From the NCBI RefSeq assembly GCF_003991425.1, contig NZ_CP034346.1:3137501-3201500 (forward strand): DNA of 64,000 nucleotides, written 5' to 3'. The notes beneath the pieces are model-generated. The model worked only from the letters and a program-made list of their open reading frames with translations. It was not told where the DNA came from and did not search any database. Shown in pieces: positions 16,848 through 25,955 of the stretch. The stretch is from Paenibacillus lutimineralis (GTDB lineage: Bacteria > Bacillota > Bacilli > Paenibacillales > Paenibacillaceae). The number at the start of each line of letters is the position of its first letter. The first letter of the stretch is position 1. Both the position numbers and the translations under genes were made by a program.

Positions 16848-17609
16848 ATGTCCATTGGAAAAATGAAGAAGTATAAGGAGATGGTAGTTAACCCTGTCTT
16901 ACGTCCACATTTGCCCGAAACTTACTGGATGACAGATTCAAGGACATTACGAATGCTGAAAACCTACTCATCTGTTTTCATAAAACCAAATTTCGGGAGT
17001 GGAGGCAGCGGAATCATTCGTGTCAAGAGATTGCGTAATGGATATGAGGTTCGTTGCGGTCCAAGTCGAAAGGTCGTTGGAGCTCATTCTGTCTTAAAGT
17101 CAATTCATTCATATCGGAAATCAAAGGACCATTATTTAGTGCAGAAAGGCCTGCGAATAGCGGAGTATCAAGGGAAAATCTTTGATATCCGTGTATACCT
17201 TCAGAAGCCAGAGGATAAATGGAGGATTTCGGGTATGACAGCCCGTGTAGCCGCACCTCATAAATTTGTGACCAATTATCAAAAAGGAGGACACGCTGAA
17301 TCCTTGCAAAAGGTTCTTTTAAACCTTTTTCAGAATAACCAGATCAAAGTTGCCAACTGTTTTCGTAAAATAGAACAACTATCCATTACCGTTGCCAACA
17401 CAGTAAATAAATGGCATTCGATTCATGAACTAGGAGTTGATCTTGCCCTAGACAAGAACGGCCACATGTGGATCATTGAAGCGAACTCACATCCGGGTCA
17501 TCAATTGTTCACTCAACTTCCTGACCATACAATGATCAAAACCATTATGGATAACAAACGAAGGATCGAAGAAAAAAACAACAAAATTAATTTAAAGGGA
17601 AGGAGATAA
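16848..17609 (+). CDS. YheC/D-type ATP-grasp protein, first gene of phosphonate operon
   Basis: 253 residues of the YheC/YheD endospore-coat-associated ATP-grasp family. Visible elements: HLPETYWM near the start, the ATP-binding loop [16 protein letters not shown] (Lys and glycine-rich loop), [11 protein letters not shown], and the C-terminal metal/ATP motif [22 protein letters not shown] with the Glu-x-Asn pair. ATP-grasp enzymes make acyl-phosphates and join a carboxylate to an amine. ATG 16848 has AGAAGAGG; the frame also opens at 16800 without a site. Six bases separate it from the PEP mutase gene. The likely role is ligation of a 2-aminoethylphosphonate-related amine to a carboxylate; this is inference from context. 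Confidence 0.8.
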   Translation: MSIGKMKKYKEMVVNPVLRPHLPETYWMTDSRTLRMLKTYSSVFIKPNFGSGGSGIIRVKRLRNGYEVRCGPSRKVVGAHSVLKSIHSYRKSKDHYLVQKGLRIAEYQGKIFDIRVYLQKPEDKWRISGMTARVAAPHKFVTNYQKGGHAESLQKVLLNLFQNNQIKVANCFRKIEQLSITVANTVNKWHSIHELGVDLALDKNGHMWIIEANSHPGHQLFTQLPDHTMIKTIMDNKRRIEEKNNKINLKGRR

Positions 17610-17614
17610 GTTCA

Positions 17615-18514
17615 ATGAATAAACCTAAGCAGCTTAGACGCTTAATCAGCTCCGGCCAACTAGAATTTATCATGGAGGCCCATAATGGTCTGTCTGCCAA
17701 AATTGTAGAGGAGGCAGGATTTGAAGGGATTTGGGCTAGCGGATTATCAATCTCTGCGGCAATGGGAGTAAGAGACAATAACGAAGCCTCCTGGACCCAA
17801 GTTCTAGATGTCCTGGAATTCATGAGCGATGCAACGTCCATCCCGATTCTACTGGACGGGGATACTGGATACGGCAACTTCAATAATGCAAGACGATTGG
17901 TTAAGAAGCTGGAACAGCGAGATATTGCGGGTGTTTGTATTGAAGATAAGCAATTTCCAAAAATGAACTCCTTCTTAAACGGTCAATTACAGCCGATGGC
18001 CGATATCGAAGAATTTTGCGGTAAAATCAAGGCGATGAAAGATACGCAAACCGACGATGATTTTGTAGTTGTAGCCAGAGTAGAAGCTTTTATTACAGGG
18101 AGAGGACTTGGAGAGACGCTGCGGCGGGCGGAAGCATACCGGAAGGCAGGCGCCGACGCGGTTCTCATACACAGCAAAAGGCCAGATTTCATGGAGATTG
18201 AGGCGTTCATGAAGGAATGGGCGGGAAGATTGCCCGTAGTTATCGTACCTACGAAGTATTATTTGACTCCAACCGTCAAGTTTCGTGAGTCGGGGATTAG
18301 TCTTGTGATTTGGGCCAACCATAATTTGCGATCATCCATTGAGGCCATGAAACAAGTATCCCGCAGAATTTATCAGGATGAGAGCCTTGCCCATATCGAA
18401 AAGGATGTTGCAACATTAGAGGAAGTTTTCAGGCTTCAAGGAGCAGAAGAGCTAGAAGATGCAGAACAACAATATCTCCCGGTGTCGGAGATCAGATCTA
18501 ATGAGGGGATATAA
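17615..18514 (+). CDS. pepM: Phosphoenolpyruvate mutase
   Basis: 299 residues of the isocitrate lyase/PEP mutase superfamily. It rearranges phosphoenolpyruvate to phosphonopyruvate, the C-P bond-forming first step of nearly all phosphonate pathways. The diagnostic mutase signature [10 protein letters not shown] is at residues 110-119; the paralogous lyases lack the Asn-Ser ending. WASG (40-43), Mg-binding DGDTGYG (81-87) and [12 protein letters not shown] are also in place. Length is normal for a stand-alone mutase. ATG 17615 has AAGGAGAT. Its stop overlaps the next start (TAATG), giving translational coupling. The equilibrium of this reaction is unfavourable, so the following decarboxylase is needed. 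Confidence 0.95.
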   Translation: MNKPKQLRRLISSGQLEFIMEAHNGLSAKIVEEAGFEGIWASGLSISAAMGVRDNNEASWTQVLDVLEFMSDATSIPILLDGDTGYGNFNNARRLVKKLEQRDIAGVCIEDKQFPKMNSFLNGQLQPMADIEEFCGKIKAMKDTQTDDDFVVVARVEAFITGRGLGETLRRAEAYRKAGADAVLIHSKRPDFMEIEAFMKEWAGRLPVVIVPTKYYLTPTVKFRESGISLVIWANHNLRSSIEAMKQVSRRIYQDESLAHIEKDVATLEEVFRLQGAEELEDAEQQYLPVSEIRSNEGI

Positions 18515-19674
18515 TGGACACGAAGAAGTTTGGAGAAGAACTCCAAAAATTAGGATTTAATTTTTTCAGCGGTGTACCGTGCTCCTACCTGAAAAATTTA
18601 ATCAATTACGCCATCAACGAATTCGATTATGTTGCAGCAGCTAACGAAGGAGATGCCGTTGCTATCGCATCTGCTGCTTATGTTGGAGGGCAGAAATCCG
18701 CTGTGCTTATGCAAAATTCAGGGCTAACCAACGCCGTTTCACCGCTAACGTCCCTTGTCTACCCTTTTCGTATTCCGCTGCTTGGATTTGTCAGCCTTCG
18801 CGGAGAGCCGGGGATTCCTGATGAGCCACAACATGAGCTTATGGGCAGGATCACGACGCAGCTGCTGGAATTGATGAACGTAGAATGGCAATATCTTTCC
18901 AAAGATTTGGAGGAGGCCAAAAAACAACTGATTCTGGCCAATGAGCAAATTACCGGAAATCGGCCATTTTTCTTTGTGGTGAAGAAAGGAACCTTTGACA
19001 GAGAGCCTTTGAAAAAGCAACAAAACTCCATTCATTCAAATCAGATCATACGGCATGCACATAAGGACAATCAGATGCCTGCGCGGCATGAGGCGTTAGC
19101 TGCAATTAATTCGGTGAAAGACGGGGATACGATTCAGCTTGCAACCACAGGCAAAACAGGACGGGAATTGTATGAAATTGAAGATGCAAGCAACAATCTG
19201 TACATGGTTGGCTCGATGGGGTGCGTCAGCTCTTTCGGGCTTGGGCTTGCACTGAGTCAGCCTGACAAGAATATTGTCGTGATTGACGGAGACGGTTCTT
19301 TATTGATGCGCATGGGAAGCCTTGCGACAAACGGGTATTATAACCCCAACAATATGATTCATATTCTTCTCGATAATAATGCCCACGAATCGACTGGCGG
19401 GCAAAGCACGGTATCCCATAATATTGATTTCGTGAATATTGCTGCTTCCTGCGGTTACACGAAGTCGATCCATGTCCATAACCTCGAAGATCTGAAAGTT
19501 TGTTTGCAAGAATGGAAAGAGACTAAAGGGCTAACTTTCCTGTATATGAAAATATCCAAGCAATCCAAGGATCAGCTTGCCCGCCCGGGCATAAAACCTC
19601 ACGAAGTAAAGGAACGCCTACAGCGATTTATCCGAAACGATCACGAAAAGATCAAGGAAGTGGATGGCTCATGA
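18514..19674 (+). CDS. ppd: Phosphonopyruvate decarboxylase
   Basis: 386-residue thiamine diphosphate enzyme that decarboxylates phosphonopyruvate to phosphonoacetaldehyde and pulls the mutase step forward. The N-terminal half holds the cofactor-activating Glu45 in NEGDAVA and the family segments FFSGVPCSYLKNLI and MQNSGLTNAVSPLTSL. The C-terminal half holds the TPP motif GDGSLLMRMG...NN with DNNAHESTGGQ. Both domains are fused in one chain, as in most Ppd proteins. It starts on the last base of pepM's stop and ends in an ATGA overlap with the transaminase gene. Ppd is distinguished from sulfopyruvate decarboxylase mainly by context, which here is clear. Confidence 0.94.
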   Translation: MDTKKFGEELQKLGFNFFSGVPCSYLKNLINYAINEFDYVAAANEGDAVAIASAAYVGGQKSAVLMQNSGLTNAVSPLTSLVYPFRIPLLGFVSLRGEPGIPDEPQHELMGRITTQLLELMNVEWQYLSKDLEEAKKQLILANEQITGNRPFFFVVKKGTFDREPLKKQQNSIHSNQIIRHAHKDNQMPARHEALAAINSVKDGDTIQLATTGKTGRELYEIEDASNNLYMVGSMGCVSSFGLGLALSQPDKNIVVIDGDGSLLMRMGSLATNGYYNPNNMIHILLDNNAHESTGGQSTVSHNIDFVNIAASCGYTKSIHVHNLEDLKVCLQEWKETKGLTFLYMKISKQSKDQLARPGIKPHEVKERLQRFIRNDHEKIKEVDGS

Positions 19675-20816
19675 GTTCTACCGTAAAAAGAAATATTTTG
19701 CTTACTCCAGGTCCGGCAACGACTACAGAAAGCGTGAAATGGTCACAGGTGGTTCCGGATATATGCCCACGCGAAGCCGAGTTTGGCGAAATCATGGAGC
19801 ATATTTCTACAGAGCTTACCTGTTTGGTTGCGGATCCGGGTGGCTATCAGACCGTGTTATTTGGCGGATCGGGAACTGCAGCTGTGGAATCGATGATCAG
19901 TTCTGTCCCCGGCAATGAAACCATGGTAATTATCAATAATGGCGCTTATGGAAAACGAATGTGCGAAATCGCGGCGGTCTTTGGAATCGATTATTTGGAA
20001 TTCAAAAGTCCATTTGATGATGCGATTCATTTGGCTGACTTAGAACGTTACATCCAATCTTCTGGTCGAAAGATAACTCATCTTGCCGTCGTGCATCATG
20101 AGACAACGACAGGCCTTCTGAACAAGATAAAGGAAATTGGTTTATTATGCAAAAAAAATCATATCGACATGATCGTGGATGCAATGAGTTCGTTTGCTGC
20201 CATTCCGATTGACATGAAGGAGATGAACATTTCCTTCTTAGCATCCAGTTCGAACAAGAACCTGCAGGGAATGCCCGGCGTTTCGTTCGTCATCGCGGAG
20301 AAAAGTAAGCTAGAGAGTTTGAAGGACAGGAAACCAAGAAGTTATTATTTGAATTTGTACGCTCAATATCGATATTTTGCGGAACATTTGCAGATGCGGT
20401 TTACACCACCGGTACAGATATTGTATGCGCTTAGGCAGGCTATCGAGGAATTAAAGCAGGAGAGTGTGGCCAAACGTCATGAAAGATATGTGGCATCCTG
20501 GAATACTTTAATCAGCGGTCTAAAAAGGCTGGGCTTAACCTATATTGTCCCCGAAGAGCATCACTCCAAGATGATTACATCCATTCGTGAACCCTATGTA
20601 GATTTTGATTTCCAATCCATGCATGATTTTTTCTATAGTAAAGGTGTTATGATTTATCCGGGTAAGCTGGAGGAACTAAAGACGTTCCGAATTGCCAATA
20701 TCGGGGATATTACGTCCGAAGATATCGAGTTTTTTTTGGAATTGTTTGAAGATTATCTAGGCGGCATATCGAATATGAGAAAGGCGGAGAATCATGAGAA
20801 CAAGAACAAGAAATAA
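19671..20816 (+). CDS. phnW: 2-aminoethylphosphonate--pyruvate transaminase
   Basis: 381-residue class V aminotransferase (PLP). Working here in the biosynthetic direction, it converts phosphonoacetaldehyde to 2-aminoethylphosphonate with alanine as donor. LLTPGPATTTESVK is the family start; Asp170 in VDAMSSFAAIPI and Lys196 in SSSNKNLQG are the cofactor-binding residues; the C-terminal YPGKLEELKTFRIANIGDI closes the family signature. The catabolic partner phosphonatase (phnX) is absent and pepM/ppd are present, so the pathway runs toward the amine. ATG overlaps the ppd stop by four bases. Its last 23 bases overlap the start of the second ATP-grasp gene. Confidence 0.95.
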   Translation: MSSTVKRNILLTPGPATTTESVKWSQVVPDICPREAEFGEIMEHISTELTCLVADPGGYQTVLFGGSGTAAVESMISSVPGNETMVIINNGAYGKRMCEIAAVFGIDYLEFKSPFDDAIHLADLERYIQSSGRKITHLAVVHHETTTGLLNKIKEIGLLCKKNHIDMIVDAMSSFAAIPIDMKEMNISFLASSSNKNLQGMPGVSFVIAEKSKLESLKDRKPRSYYLNLYAQYRYFAEHLQMRFTPPVQILYALRQAIEELKQESVAKRHERYVASWNTLISGLKRLGLTYIVPEEHHSKMITSIREPYVDFDFQSMHDFFYSKGVMIYPGKLEELKTFRIANIGDITSEDIEFFLELFEDYLGGISNMRKAENHENKNKK

Positions 20817-21624
20817 ATGGATTAAATATTTGTTTATGAAAAAAAATGCATCCTTAGCTCCCTACCTGCCGGAAACCAGAAAAATGAGCAATCAAGCCCT
20901 TTGGAGCCTGCTTGAGAAACACAGGCATGTCATGGTTAAGCCAGTTTGGGGGAGCCGTGGACGGGGAGTTATCCAAGTCTCGGATTTGGGGAATGACAAC
21001 TACATCATACATTTCGAGAATATGAGAACGATGAAACGGGGAAAAAAGAATGCCTATCGTTATATCAAAAGTAAAATAGGGTCTTCCGCTTATATGGTTC
21101 AACGAAGAATTACCCGTCCTACTATAAATAAACGTCTCTTTGATATGAGAGTCATTGTTCAACGGAAAAGAAATTCATCGGACTGGGTAGTTACGGGAAA
21201 GGTAATCAAGGTAGCGGGCAAAGGTTATATTGTTTCCAACAATACGCGGAGTCATGGACAACTGCTTAGGTTTAAGCCGGGTATCCAACGTTCATCTATT
21301 AGACATTTGCCTATTACCGAATTGGAAACTCAAATAGATAAGGTTTCACTTCTTTCCGCAGATACATTAAGACCATTGTTCCCTAATCATCGTATTTATG
21401 GCTTGGACATTGCAACCGATCGGCAAGGTCATGTTTCCATTATTGAAGCCAACCTTTATCCGGCAATGTCCCATTTCCTTAAACTGAAGGATGGGGTAAT
21501 GTATCGCCGAATACTCTCTTATAAAAATGAACCACCACTGTTGAGTAACCGAAAAATGATTATAAACAAGCGTTATGTTTCGAATCATTTAGCTGACTCG
21601 TCCAATCCCCTCATATTCCATTAA
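20794..21624 (+). CDS. Second YheC/D-type ATP-grasp protein, last gene of phosphonate operon
   Basis: 276 residues, paralogous to the operon's first gene but well diverged. Same family landmarks: YLPETRKM, the ATP loop VMVKPVWGSRGRGVIQV, the central KRLFDMRVIVQRK, and the end motif YGLDIATDRQGHVSIIEAN. It has a basic N terminus (MRTRTRNKWIKYLF) and a C-terminal extension of about 35 basic residues that the first protein lacks. ATG 20794 lies inside phnW with AAAGGCGGAG upstream, so translation is coupled. Two ATP-grasp enzymes around one aminophosphonate pathway suggest successive ligations or two different acceptors; this is inference. Confidence 0.8.
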   Translation: MRTRTRNKWIKYLFMKKNASLAPYLPETRKMSNQALWSLLEKHRHVMVKPVWGSRGRGVIQVSDLGNDNYIIHFENMRTMKRGKKNAYRYIKSKIGSSAYMVQRRITRPTINKRLFDMRVIVQRKRNSSDWVVTGKVIKVAGKGYIVSNNTRSHGQLLRFKPGIQRSSIRHLPITELETQIDKVSLLSADTLRPLFPNHRIYGLDIATDRQGHVSIIEANLYPAMSHFLKLKDGVMYRRILSYKNEPPLLSNRKMIINKRYVSNHLADSSNPLIFH

Positions 21625-21655
21625 CGCAACGGGAAAGGTTGCCCAATCGTTTATA

Positions 21656-21686
21656 GAGGCTGCACGATTTATTACGCGGCAGCCTC
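21656..21686 (+). terminator. Hairpin after the phosphonate operon
   Basis: GAGGCTGC (21656-21663) pairs with GCAGCCTC (21679-21686). It lies 32 bases after the operon's last stop, preceded by AACGGGAAAGGTT, and belongs to the dispersed hairpin family as well. Confidence 0.6.
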
Positions 21687-21726
21687 GCTCGATTAGAATA
21701 GAAGTAGCAACACAGGAGGAGAGATC

Positions 21727-22047
21727 ATGCGGAGAATTATTGCCATTATCTTGCTAATCGTCGGAGCGTGCTTTCTGATTTTGGATGCCAGACAACAGGT
21801 TAACTCAAAGAAAGAACTTGAAGAAACCAATGCGCTGATTACGCAGTCATCAACAACAGTAAATTCGGAAGAAAAACGTACAATAGATGTATCGTACCTC
21901 ACTCCTACGGTCAGTAGAGCGGAATTCCATCCAAAACAGAACGATCTCATTATGCTTGAATTCCCGCATTCCCTATGGATGGTGAACAAATACTACTGTC
22001 GAGATATCAGAATACCGTTTTTTAAAATTTTGACAAACTGTCGGTAG
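21727..22047 (+). CDS. Small membrane-anchored protein, probably truncated
   Basis: 106 residues starting at ATG 21727 with GGAGGAGAG upstream. The first 20 residues form one hydrophobic segment (IIAIILLIVGACFLIL) preceded by two Arg, a signal anchor. A polar, extracellular-looking linker follows with LEETNALITQSSTTVN. The layout resembles the N terminus of class D sortases, which are about twice as long, but no catalytic His/Cys/Arg region is present, and the last 15 residues (CRDIRIPFFKILTNCR) look like out-of-frame readthrough. Possibly a 5' fragment left after a deletion. Confidence 0.35.
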   Translation: MRRIIAIILLIVGACFLILDARQQVNSKKELEETNALITQSSTTVNSEEKRTIDVSYLTPTVSRAEFHPKQNDLIMLEFPHSLWMVNKYYCRDIRIPFFKILTNCR

Positions 22048-22143
22048 GAGACCGCATTTTGATTAAACTGACATATGTGCCCGTTACTTGAATAATTCAT
22101 TTCTGAATCTGACCGCGTCTGTTTGGAAAAATCCCCACAAAAA

Positions 22144-22181
22144 AAGCGCCAGCTCACGATGTTATCATGAAACCGGCGCTT
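22144..22181. terminator. Hairpin terminator near the SLH remnant
   Basis: AAGCGCC pairs with GGCGCTT; A-run on one side and T on the other would serve the minus strand gene whose tail is at 22235. Confidence 0.55.
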
Positions 22182-22234
22182 ATTCGATCGTTTCTACATA
22201 TACGTTCAAATGGAGGCTCTGTTAGGAAGCCCCG

Positions 22235-22312
22235 TTAATTGATGAAATGGAGTTGCTTTAACAAACGTTCCAAGAGCACCGCTGCTTCCATCCGGGTCGT
22301 ATGCGCCAAGCG
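22235..22312 (-). pseudogene. S-layer homology (SLH) domain protein, C-terminal remnant
   Basis: On the minus strand 25 codons ending in TAA read TTRMEAAVLLERLLKQLHF, which matches the end of an SLH domain (TRAEAAVLLYRLL pattern). Upstream the homology stops abruptly; the rest of the gene is missing. SLH domains anchor secreted proteins to pyruvylated wall polymers, so a secreted protein gene once ended here. Confidence 0.6.
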
Positions 22313-22393
22313 TGATCAGCGCTGCGCCAATGTGCCTACTCGCCCCATTGGGCACCTCGGTACTCCGGCTGGTTGCTATTCAGAAAGCGTGTG

Positions 22394-23284
22394 TCAATTG
22401 CGATGAGCCGTTCGCTCTATGCTATCAGCGGTTACTTTGTACAGTTGGTGCGGCAGGTCGTGTCCCATGCCGTCAATCAACATTAGCTCGGCTCCCGGGA
22501 TGGCAGAAGCCGTATCCTCGCCACATGCCGGGACGAACAAGGGATCGTTCACTCCATGAATGACAAGTGCTGGTACTTTTATGGTTGCCAGCCGCGGACG
22601 ACGATCACCAGAAACAGCGATCGCAGCAATTTGTCGTCCGACACTGCTTGGATCGTAGGCACGCTGGACTTCCTCCAGAATGAGCGCCCGATAAGCGTCC
22701 TCTTCAAACGGAAAGCCACTGCCAGCGATACGCTTGGCAAAAGAAAGGCTGTGCGCCAAAAATCCTGCTTCATCCTCAAATGGATTCGGCGCCGGTTTAG
22801 TCATCAATGCCATGACATCCGGGGGAGATTGCGGAAGGTCGGGATTACCTGAACTGGACATAATCGAGGTGAGTGATAACACCCGTTCAGGGTACTCACT
22901 GGCTGCAATCTGGGCGATCATTCCGCCCATTGACCTGCCAACGAAATGTGCCTGGTCAATTGAAAGGGCGTCGAGCAGTCCGATAGCGTCGCTTGCCATG
23001 TCATCGAGAGTGTAAGGGATGTCCGGTCGCTGTCCCGACATGAGAGCAGTCGCTAGTGCGTCAAAATCCAGCGTCCGATAATGGCTAAAGTGCGTTGAGC
23101 AACCTACGTCGCGATTGTCAAAGCGGATCACCCGAAAGCCCCGCGCTGCCAATATTTCGCAAAACGGAACCGTCCATCGGATCATCTGGGTTCCAAGCCC
23201 AGCGATTAGGATAATAGCCTCGTCATTTTCGTCACCGAAACTATCATAGGCCAACTCAACACCGTTGACTTTCAGAATGTTCAT
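22394..23284 (-). CDS. Alpha/beta hydrolase
   Basis: 296 residues with a complete alpha/beta-hydrolase pattern: LIAGLGTQMIRW oxyanion region, FDNRDVGCS, the nucleophile elbow HFVGRSMGGMIAQ with Ser, Asp in VIHGVNDPLF, and His in GMGHDLPH. ATG 23284 (MNILKVNGVEL) has AAGGAG nine bases upstream; another ATG lies two codons before. Members hydrolyse esters or lactones and the substrate is not readable. It is next to the DUF2239 gene in the same orientation, 100 bases apart, with possible co-transcription. Confidence 0.87.
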   Translation of the reverse strand: MNILKVNGVELAYDSFGDENDEAIILIAGLGTQMIRWTVPFCEILAARGFRVIRFDNRDVGCSTHFSHYRTLDFDALATALMSGQRPDIPYTLDDMASDAIGLLDALSIDQAHFVGRSMGGMIAQIAASEYPERVLSLTSIMSSSGNPDLPQSPPDVMALMTKPAPNPFEDEAGFLAHSLSFAKRIAGSGFPFEEDAYRALILEEVQRAYDPSSVGRQIAAIAVSGDRRPRLATIKVPALVIHGVNDPLFVPACGEDTASAIPGAELMLIDGMGHDLPHQLYKVTADSIERTAHRN

Positions 23285-23402
23285 GATCATGTTCTCCTTC
23301 AATTAATGGGGTATCGGAAGTTCTGTATAGGCAGAAGGCGTGAATCTTGATCGCTGCAGTCCGATGTCCGATACCGTTTTTTACGCCTCCACATGCTTTC
23401 AT

Positions 23403-24014
23403 TCATAAGTTCCCTTCAGGGAATGCATTAGCGGCTAGTCTTTTGATGTGGTTTCTGATATCAGGTGCCCAGTCATCGATGAAGTGGTAAAAGCGATCCA
23501 AATCACCAGCATACAGTGCCCGAAGAGCTTCTTCGTATTGAGGGAAGTTCCCGGCCATAGCTGTCATAAAGTAATGTGTTGCTTCTTGTGACTCTCGGAG
23601 ATTGCTCTGTTTTTCTCCAGCTCGGCGAGCCTCATCAATAAGTTTTCGTAATGTTACCGACGCCCCTCCAGGTTGAGCCTTGAGCCATTCCCAATGCCGT
23701 GGCAATAACGTAACCTCACCGGATACAACCCCCAGCTTGGGTCGACCGACCCGCCGTGTAGGCTGGTGATTCACTTCCGTAACAGGTAAGTCACCAGACG
23801 ATTCTCCTAATCGTTTAAGCACGTCATCTGTCTTTCCACGAAAATCAACATCTATTTGCTTCCCTGTGGAATCGTCAAATATAAGCAGCTGTGCGAGGTC
23901 TCTGTCATCCAGAGCATCCTTCACAGTAGAAACAACATGCTGTAACGAACCACTGGTGACGACTCCCACACCCAAAAATGCTGTGTAGTAAAAGCGCGTT
24001 AGGTCATTACTCAT
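23403..24014 (-). CDS. DUF2239 family protein
   Basis: 203 residues. The family pattern is clear: YYTAFLGVGVVTSGSL at the start, LLIFDDSTGKQIDVDFRG, and the strongly conserved RPKLGVVSGEVTLLPRHWEW followed by LKAQPGGASVTLRKLIDEAR. Function unknown. ATG 24014 is chosen because GAGGAGGT precedes it at ideal spacing; the frame extends a few codons further up. It is mostly known from proteobacteria and actinobacteria, so lateral transfer is possible. Two CCCGG-containing repeats lie just upstream. Confidence 0.82.
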   Translation of the reverse strand: MSNDLTRFYYTAFLGVGVVTSGSLQHVVSTVKDALDDRDLAQLLIFDDSTGKQIDVDFRGKTDDVLKRLGESSGDLPVTEVNHQPTRRVGRPKLGVVSGEVTLLPRHWEWLKAQPGGASVTLRKLIDEARRAGEKQSNLRESQEATHYFMTAMAGNFPQYEEALRALYAGDLDRFYHFIDDWAPDIRNHIKRLAANAFPEGNL

Positions 24015-24047
24015 GCTGACCTCCTCTCTGAACACCTCACCAATTAT

Positions 24048-24088
24048 ACCCGGATAAAATTAAGAAATCAATATTACCCGGGTAAAAT
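24048..24088 (-). promoter_or_regulatory. Repeated operator upstream of the DUF2239 gene
   Basis: ACCCGGATAAAAT (24048-24060) and ACCCGGGTAAAAT (24076-24088) are direct repeats 28 bases apart. The second contains the perfect palindrome TTACCCGGGTAA. Likely repressor sites in the promoter of the minus strand genes; no regulator gene is adjacent. Confidence 0.5.
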
Positions 24089-24425
24089 ATATTTTATCGT
24101 TCGGTATGGAGGGAATAAATGCAAAAAACACGACCTAAGAGGAATCGCGCTGTTGAGAATATCGGAAAATAAAAAACGAATATGAGTCAAGTTTTCAAGA
24201 TTGCTACATGCAGTTTTCAAAAATGATGTTTATGAATTGTCACTAGATCGATGGAGCGGATCCATCGCTTTTGCTATGCTTAAGGGCAGACATGGACTGG
24301 AAGCCGCGTTGCGATTGGGCAGGGTAATATATCCGGAAGATTTCCAGATTAATAGCATAAGTCCAAGCAAACATATTAACCAATTCATATACTGTCACTA
24401 TCTTAAATTGAGGAGAGTGAAAGGG

Positions 24426-24800
24426 ATGGGGTTAATATTTAATCGAAATGTTAGAGTTACTTTTTTCTCGGGTTTTAACTTTACTGGAAGAAGTCTAACA
24501 TTTAGACGAGGCGTGGCAGTTTCAAATCTGGGATTATTCGGTTTTAACAACATTATTTCCAGTTTTCGGCTAAGAAATGTTGTAATTCCCAGTCAAGTTA
24601 CGTTAGTACTGTTTTCAGGCCGCAACTTTACAGGGGATTTTCGCATTTTCCGTGGTAGCCAGAACATTTCAGACTTACGAGCTTTTAACTTTAACAATGT
24701 AACCTCGTCGTTTATTCTGGTTGGATTCCGGATAACAACTTCTCAGATTCGTACCATTCAACGCACAGGCAGAATGCCAAGCCAAATTTCCAAATTATAG
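24426..24800 (+). CDS. Beta/gamma-crystallin-like protein
   Basis: 124 residues made of two Greek-key motifs: RVTFFSGFNFTGRSLTF...SNLGLFGFNNIISSFRL and VTLVLFSGRNFTGDFRIF...SDLRAFNFNNVTSSFIL. The FxGxxFTG and N/D-N-x-x-S-S-F positions are those of microbial beta/gamma-crystallins, which often bind Ca2+ at N/D-N/D-x-x-S/T-S sites; both NNxxSS sites are present (NNIISS, NNVTSS). ATG 24426 has AGGAGAG and AAAGGG upstream; the frame continues 75 codons further up without support. No signal peptide. Related proteins occur in spores or biofilm settings, but the role is not known. A weak hairpin follows. Confidence 0.8.
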   Translation: MGLIFNRNVRVTFFSGFNFTGRSLTFRRGVAVSNLGLFGFNNIISSFRLRNVVIPSQVTLVLFSGRNFTGDFRIFRGSQNISDLRAFNFNNVTSSFILVGFRITTSQIRTIQRTGRMPSQISKL

Positions 24801-24894
24801 GCTGAAGGGACATTTGCTCTTTTTTCTTCAGATTTTTCTTGAATGAAGGGAAGGATTGAGGCCTTTAGAACTTTTGTCGGCAGCCTCACTAAAC

Positions 24895-24911
24895 CTAACG
24901 GGACACGTTAG
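24895..24911. repeat. Dispersed element tail, inverted CTAACG/CGTTAG
   Basis: CTAACG-GGACA-CGTTAG is a perfect short inverted repeat and matches the head segment of the dispersed hairpin family. It lies directly before the truncated APH gene. Confidence 0.45.
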
Positions 24912-25009
24912 TTCAATATACTAGTGGCAGTCTAGGACTTTATTTTCCAGTCCAAGACTGCCGCTGATTCATTTTAAAATTTATTTTTCGGTGCATTTGA
25001 GAAGAAACT

Positions 25010-25676
25010 TTGGATGATCGAGATCAAGGACTTTGGATACATTGTGGAGAGCATGTGAGATTTAACTGTGAGCTTATACGTAGTAAGAAGTTTACAGAGG
25101 AGAAACATGGCTTCACCTGTTCCATGCAAACTGTCCGGCATTTAAGAAAACTTCATAGTATTAAAAGTTCTATGGTAGGTGATTTGAAGTATTCAAGGGA
25201 AGAAGCTTTTTCTTGCAAGGAGTACATTAAACAATCCTTAGATGATGCACTAATGTATCTTTTTGAAAATTATGAACCTATTGCTAAACTAAAGAGACAA
25301 TTAATAGATGCAAGTAATGAACTTTATGCAAAAATTGAAGAAAGAAAAGAGTACTCACTTATACATTTTGAATTGGGACCTAACCATGTTATGGTAGACC
25401 AACAAGGGAAAACATATATCATAGACTTTGAAGGGATGAAGTATTTTGATTTAGAGTATGAATACAGTTTTTTTTAAACTTCGTTATGGCAAATATTATC
25501 CTGAGTTGAAGAGCATGTCAATTGATGATAATAGAATGAAATATTATTTACTATACCATCATATTACGGCTATAAAGGGAGCACATCAGCTAATGACACA
25601 GGATTACTATGATTTAGAGGATATTAAGGGAATGATACACTATAATAATGAAGCAATCCTTACATATTATTTATAA
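25010..25676 (+). pseudogene. Aminoglycoside phosphotransferase-like kinase, truncated and frameshifted
   Basis: C-terminal two-thirds of an APH/choline-kinase-fold protein. LIHFELGPNHVMVDQQG corresponds to the catalytic loop (usually HGDLxxxN; here HFELGPN, so Asp is replaced by Glu) and YIIDFEGM is the DFE/DFG metal motif. The frame stops at 25475-25477 inside a run of eight T residues and continues in the next frame from YSF-KLRYGKYYP to 25676. One extra T explains the break. The N-terminal lobe is missing and a dispersed repeat lies at the broken end. Confidence 0.75.
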
Positions 25677-25955
25677 TTAGCTTGATGTTATAAATACAAG
25701 TGAAATACACAAGGCGATCCATTACTACAAATGGGTCGTTTTTGAATGGATCGGTATAGTAGAGGAGGGGCTAAAACATGTTAGAGTTGGCAATTTCGGT
25801 TACTCATTCTAAGTCTATCTTGAAGCGTTCCGCTCTGGAACAACCTAACTGCAGTAAAAGAAGGACATGCATGTCTACTAAATCTGAAATGGTGAGAGCT
25901 ATTGACGTTCTCAAAATCTTAATTTTATTTAGGATTTCTCAGTACTACTCCTATA

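Noticed and set aside
22312..22852. Plus-strand frames opposite the alpha/beta hydrolase
   Set aside because: The minus-strand frame has the full hydrolase motif set; these are shadows.
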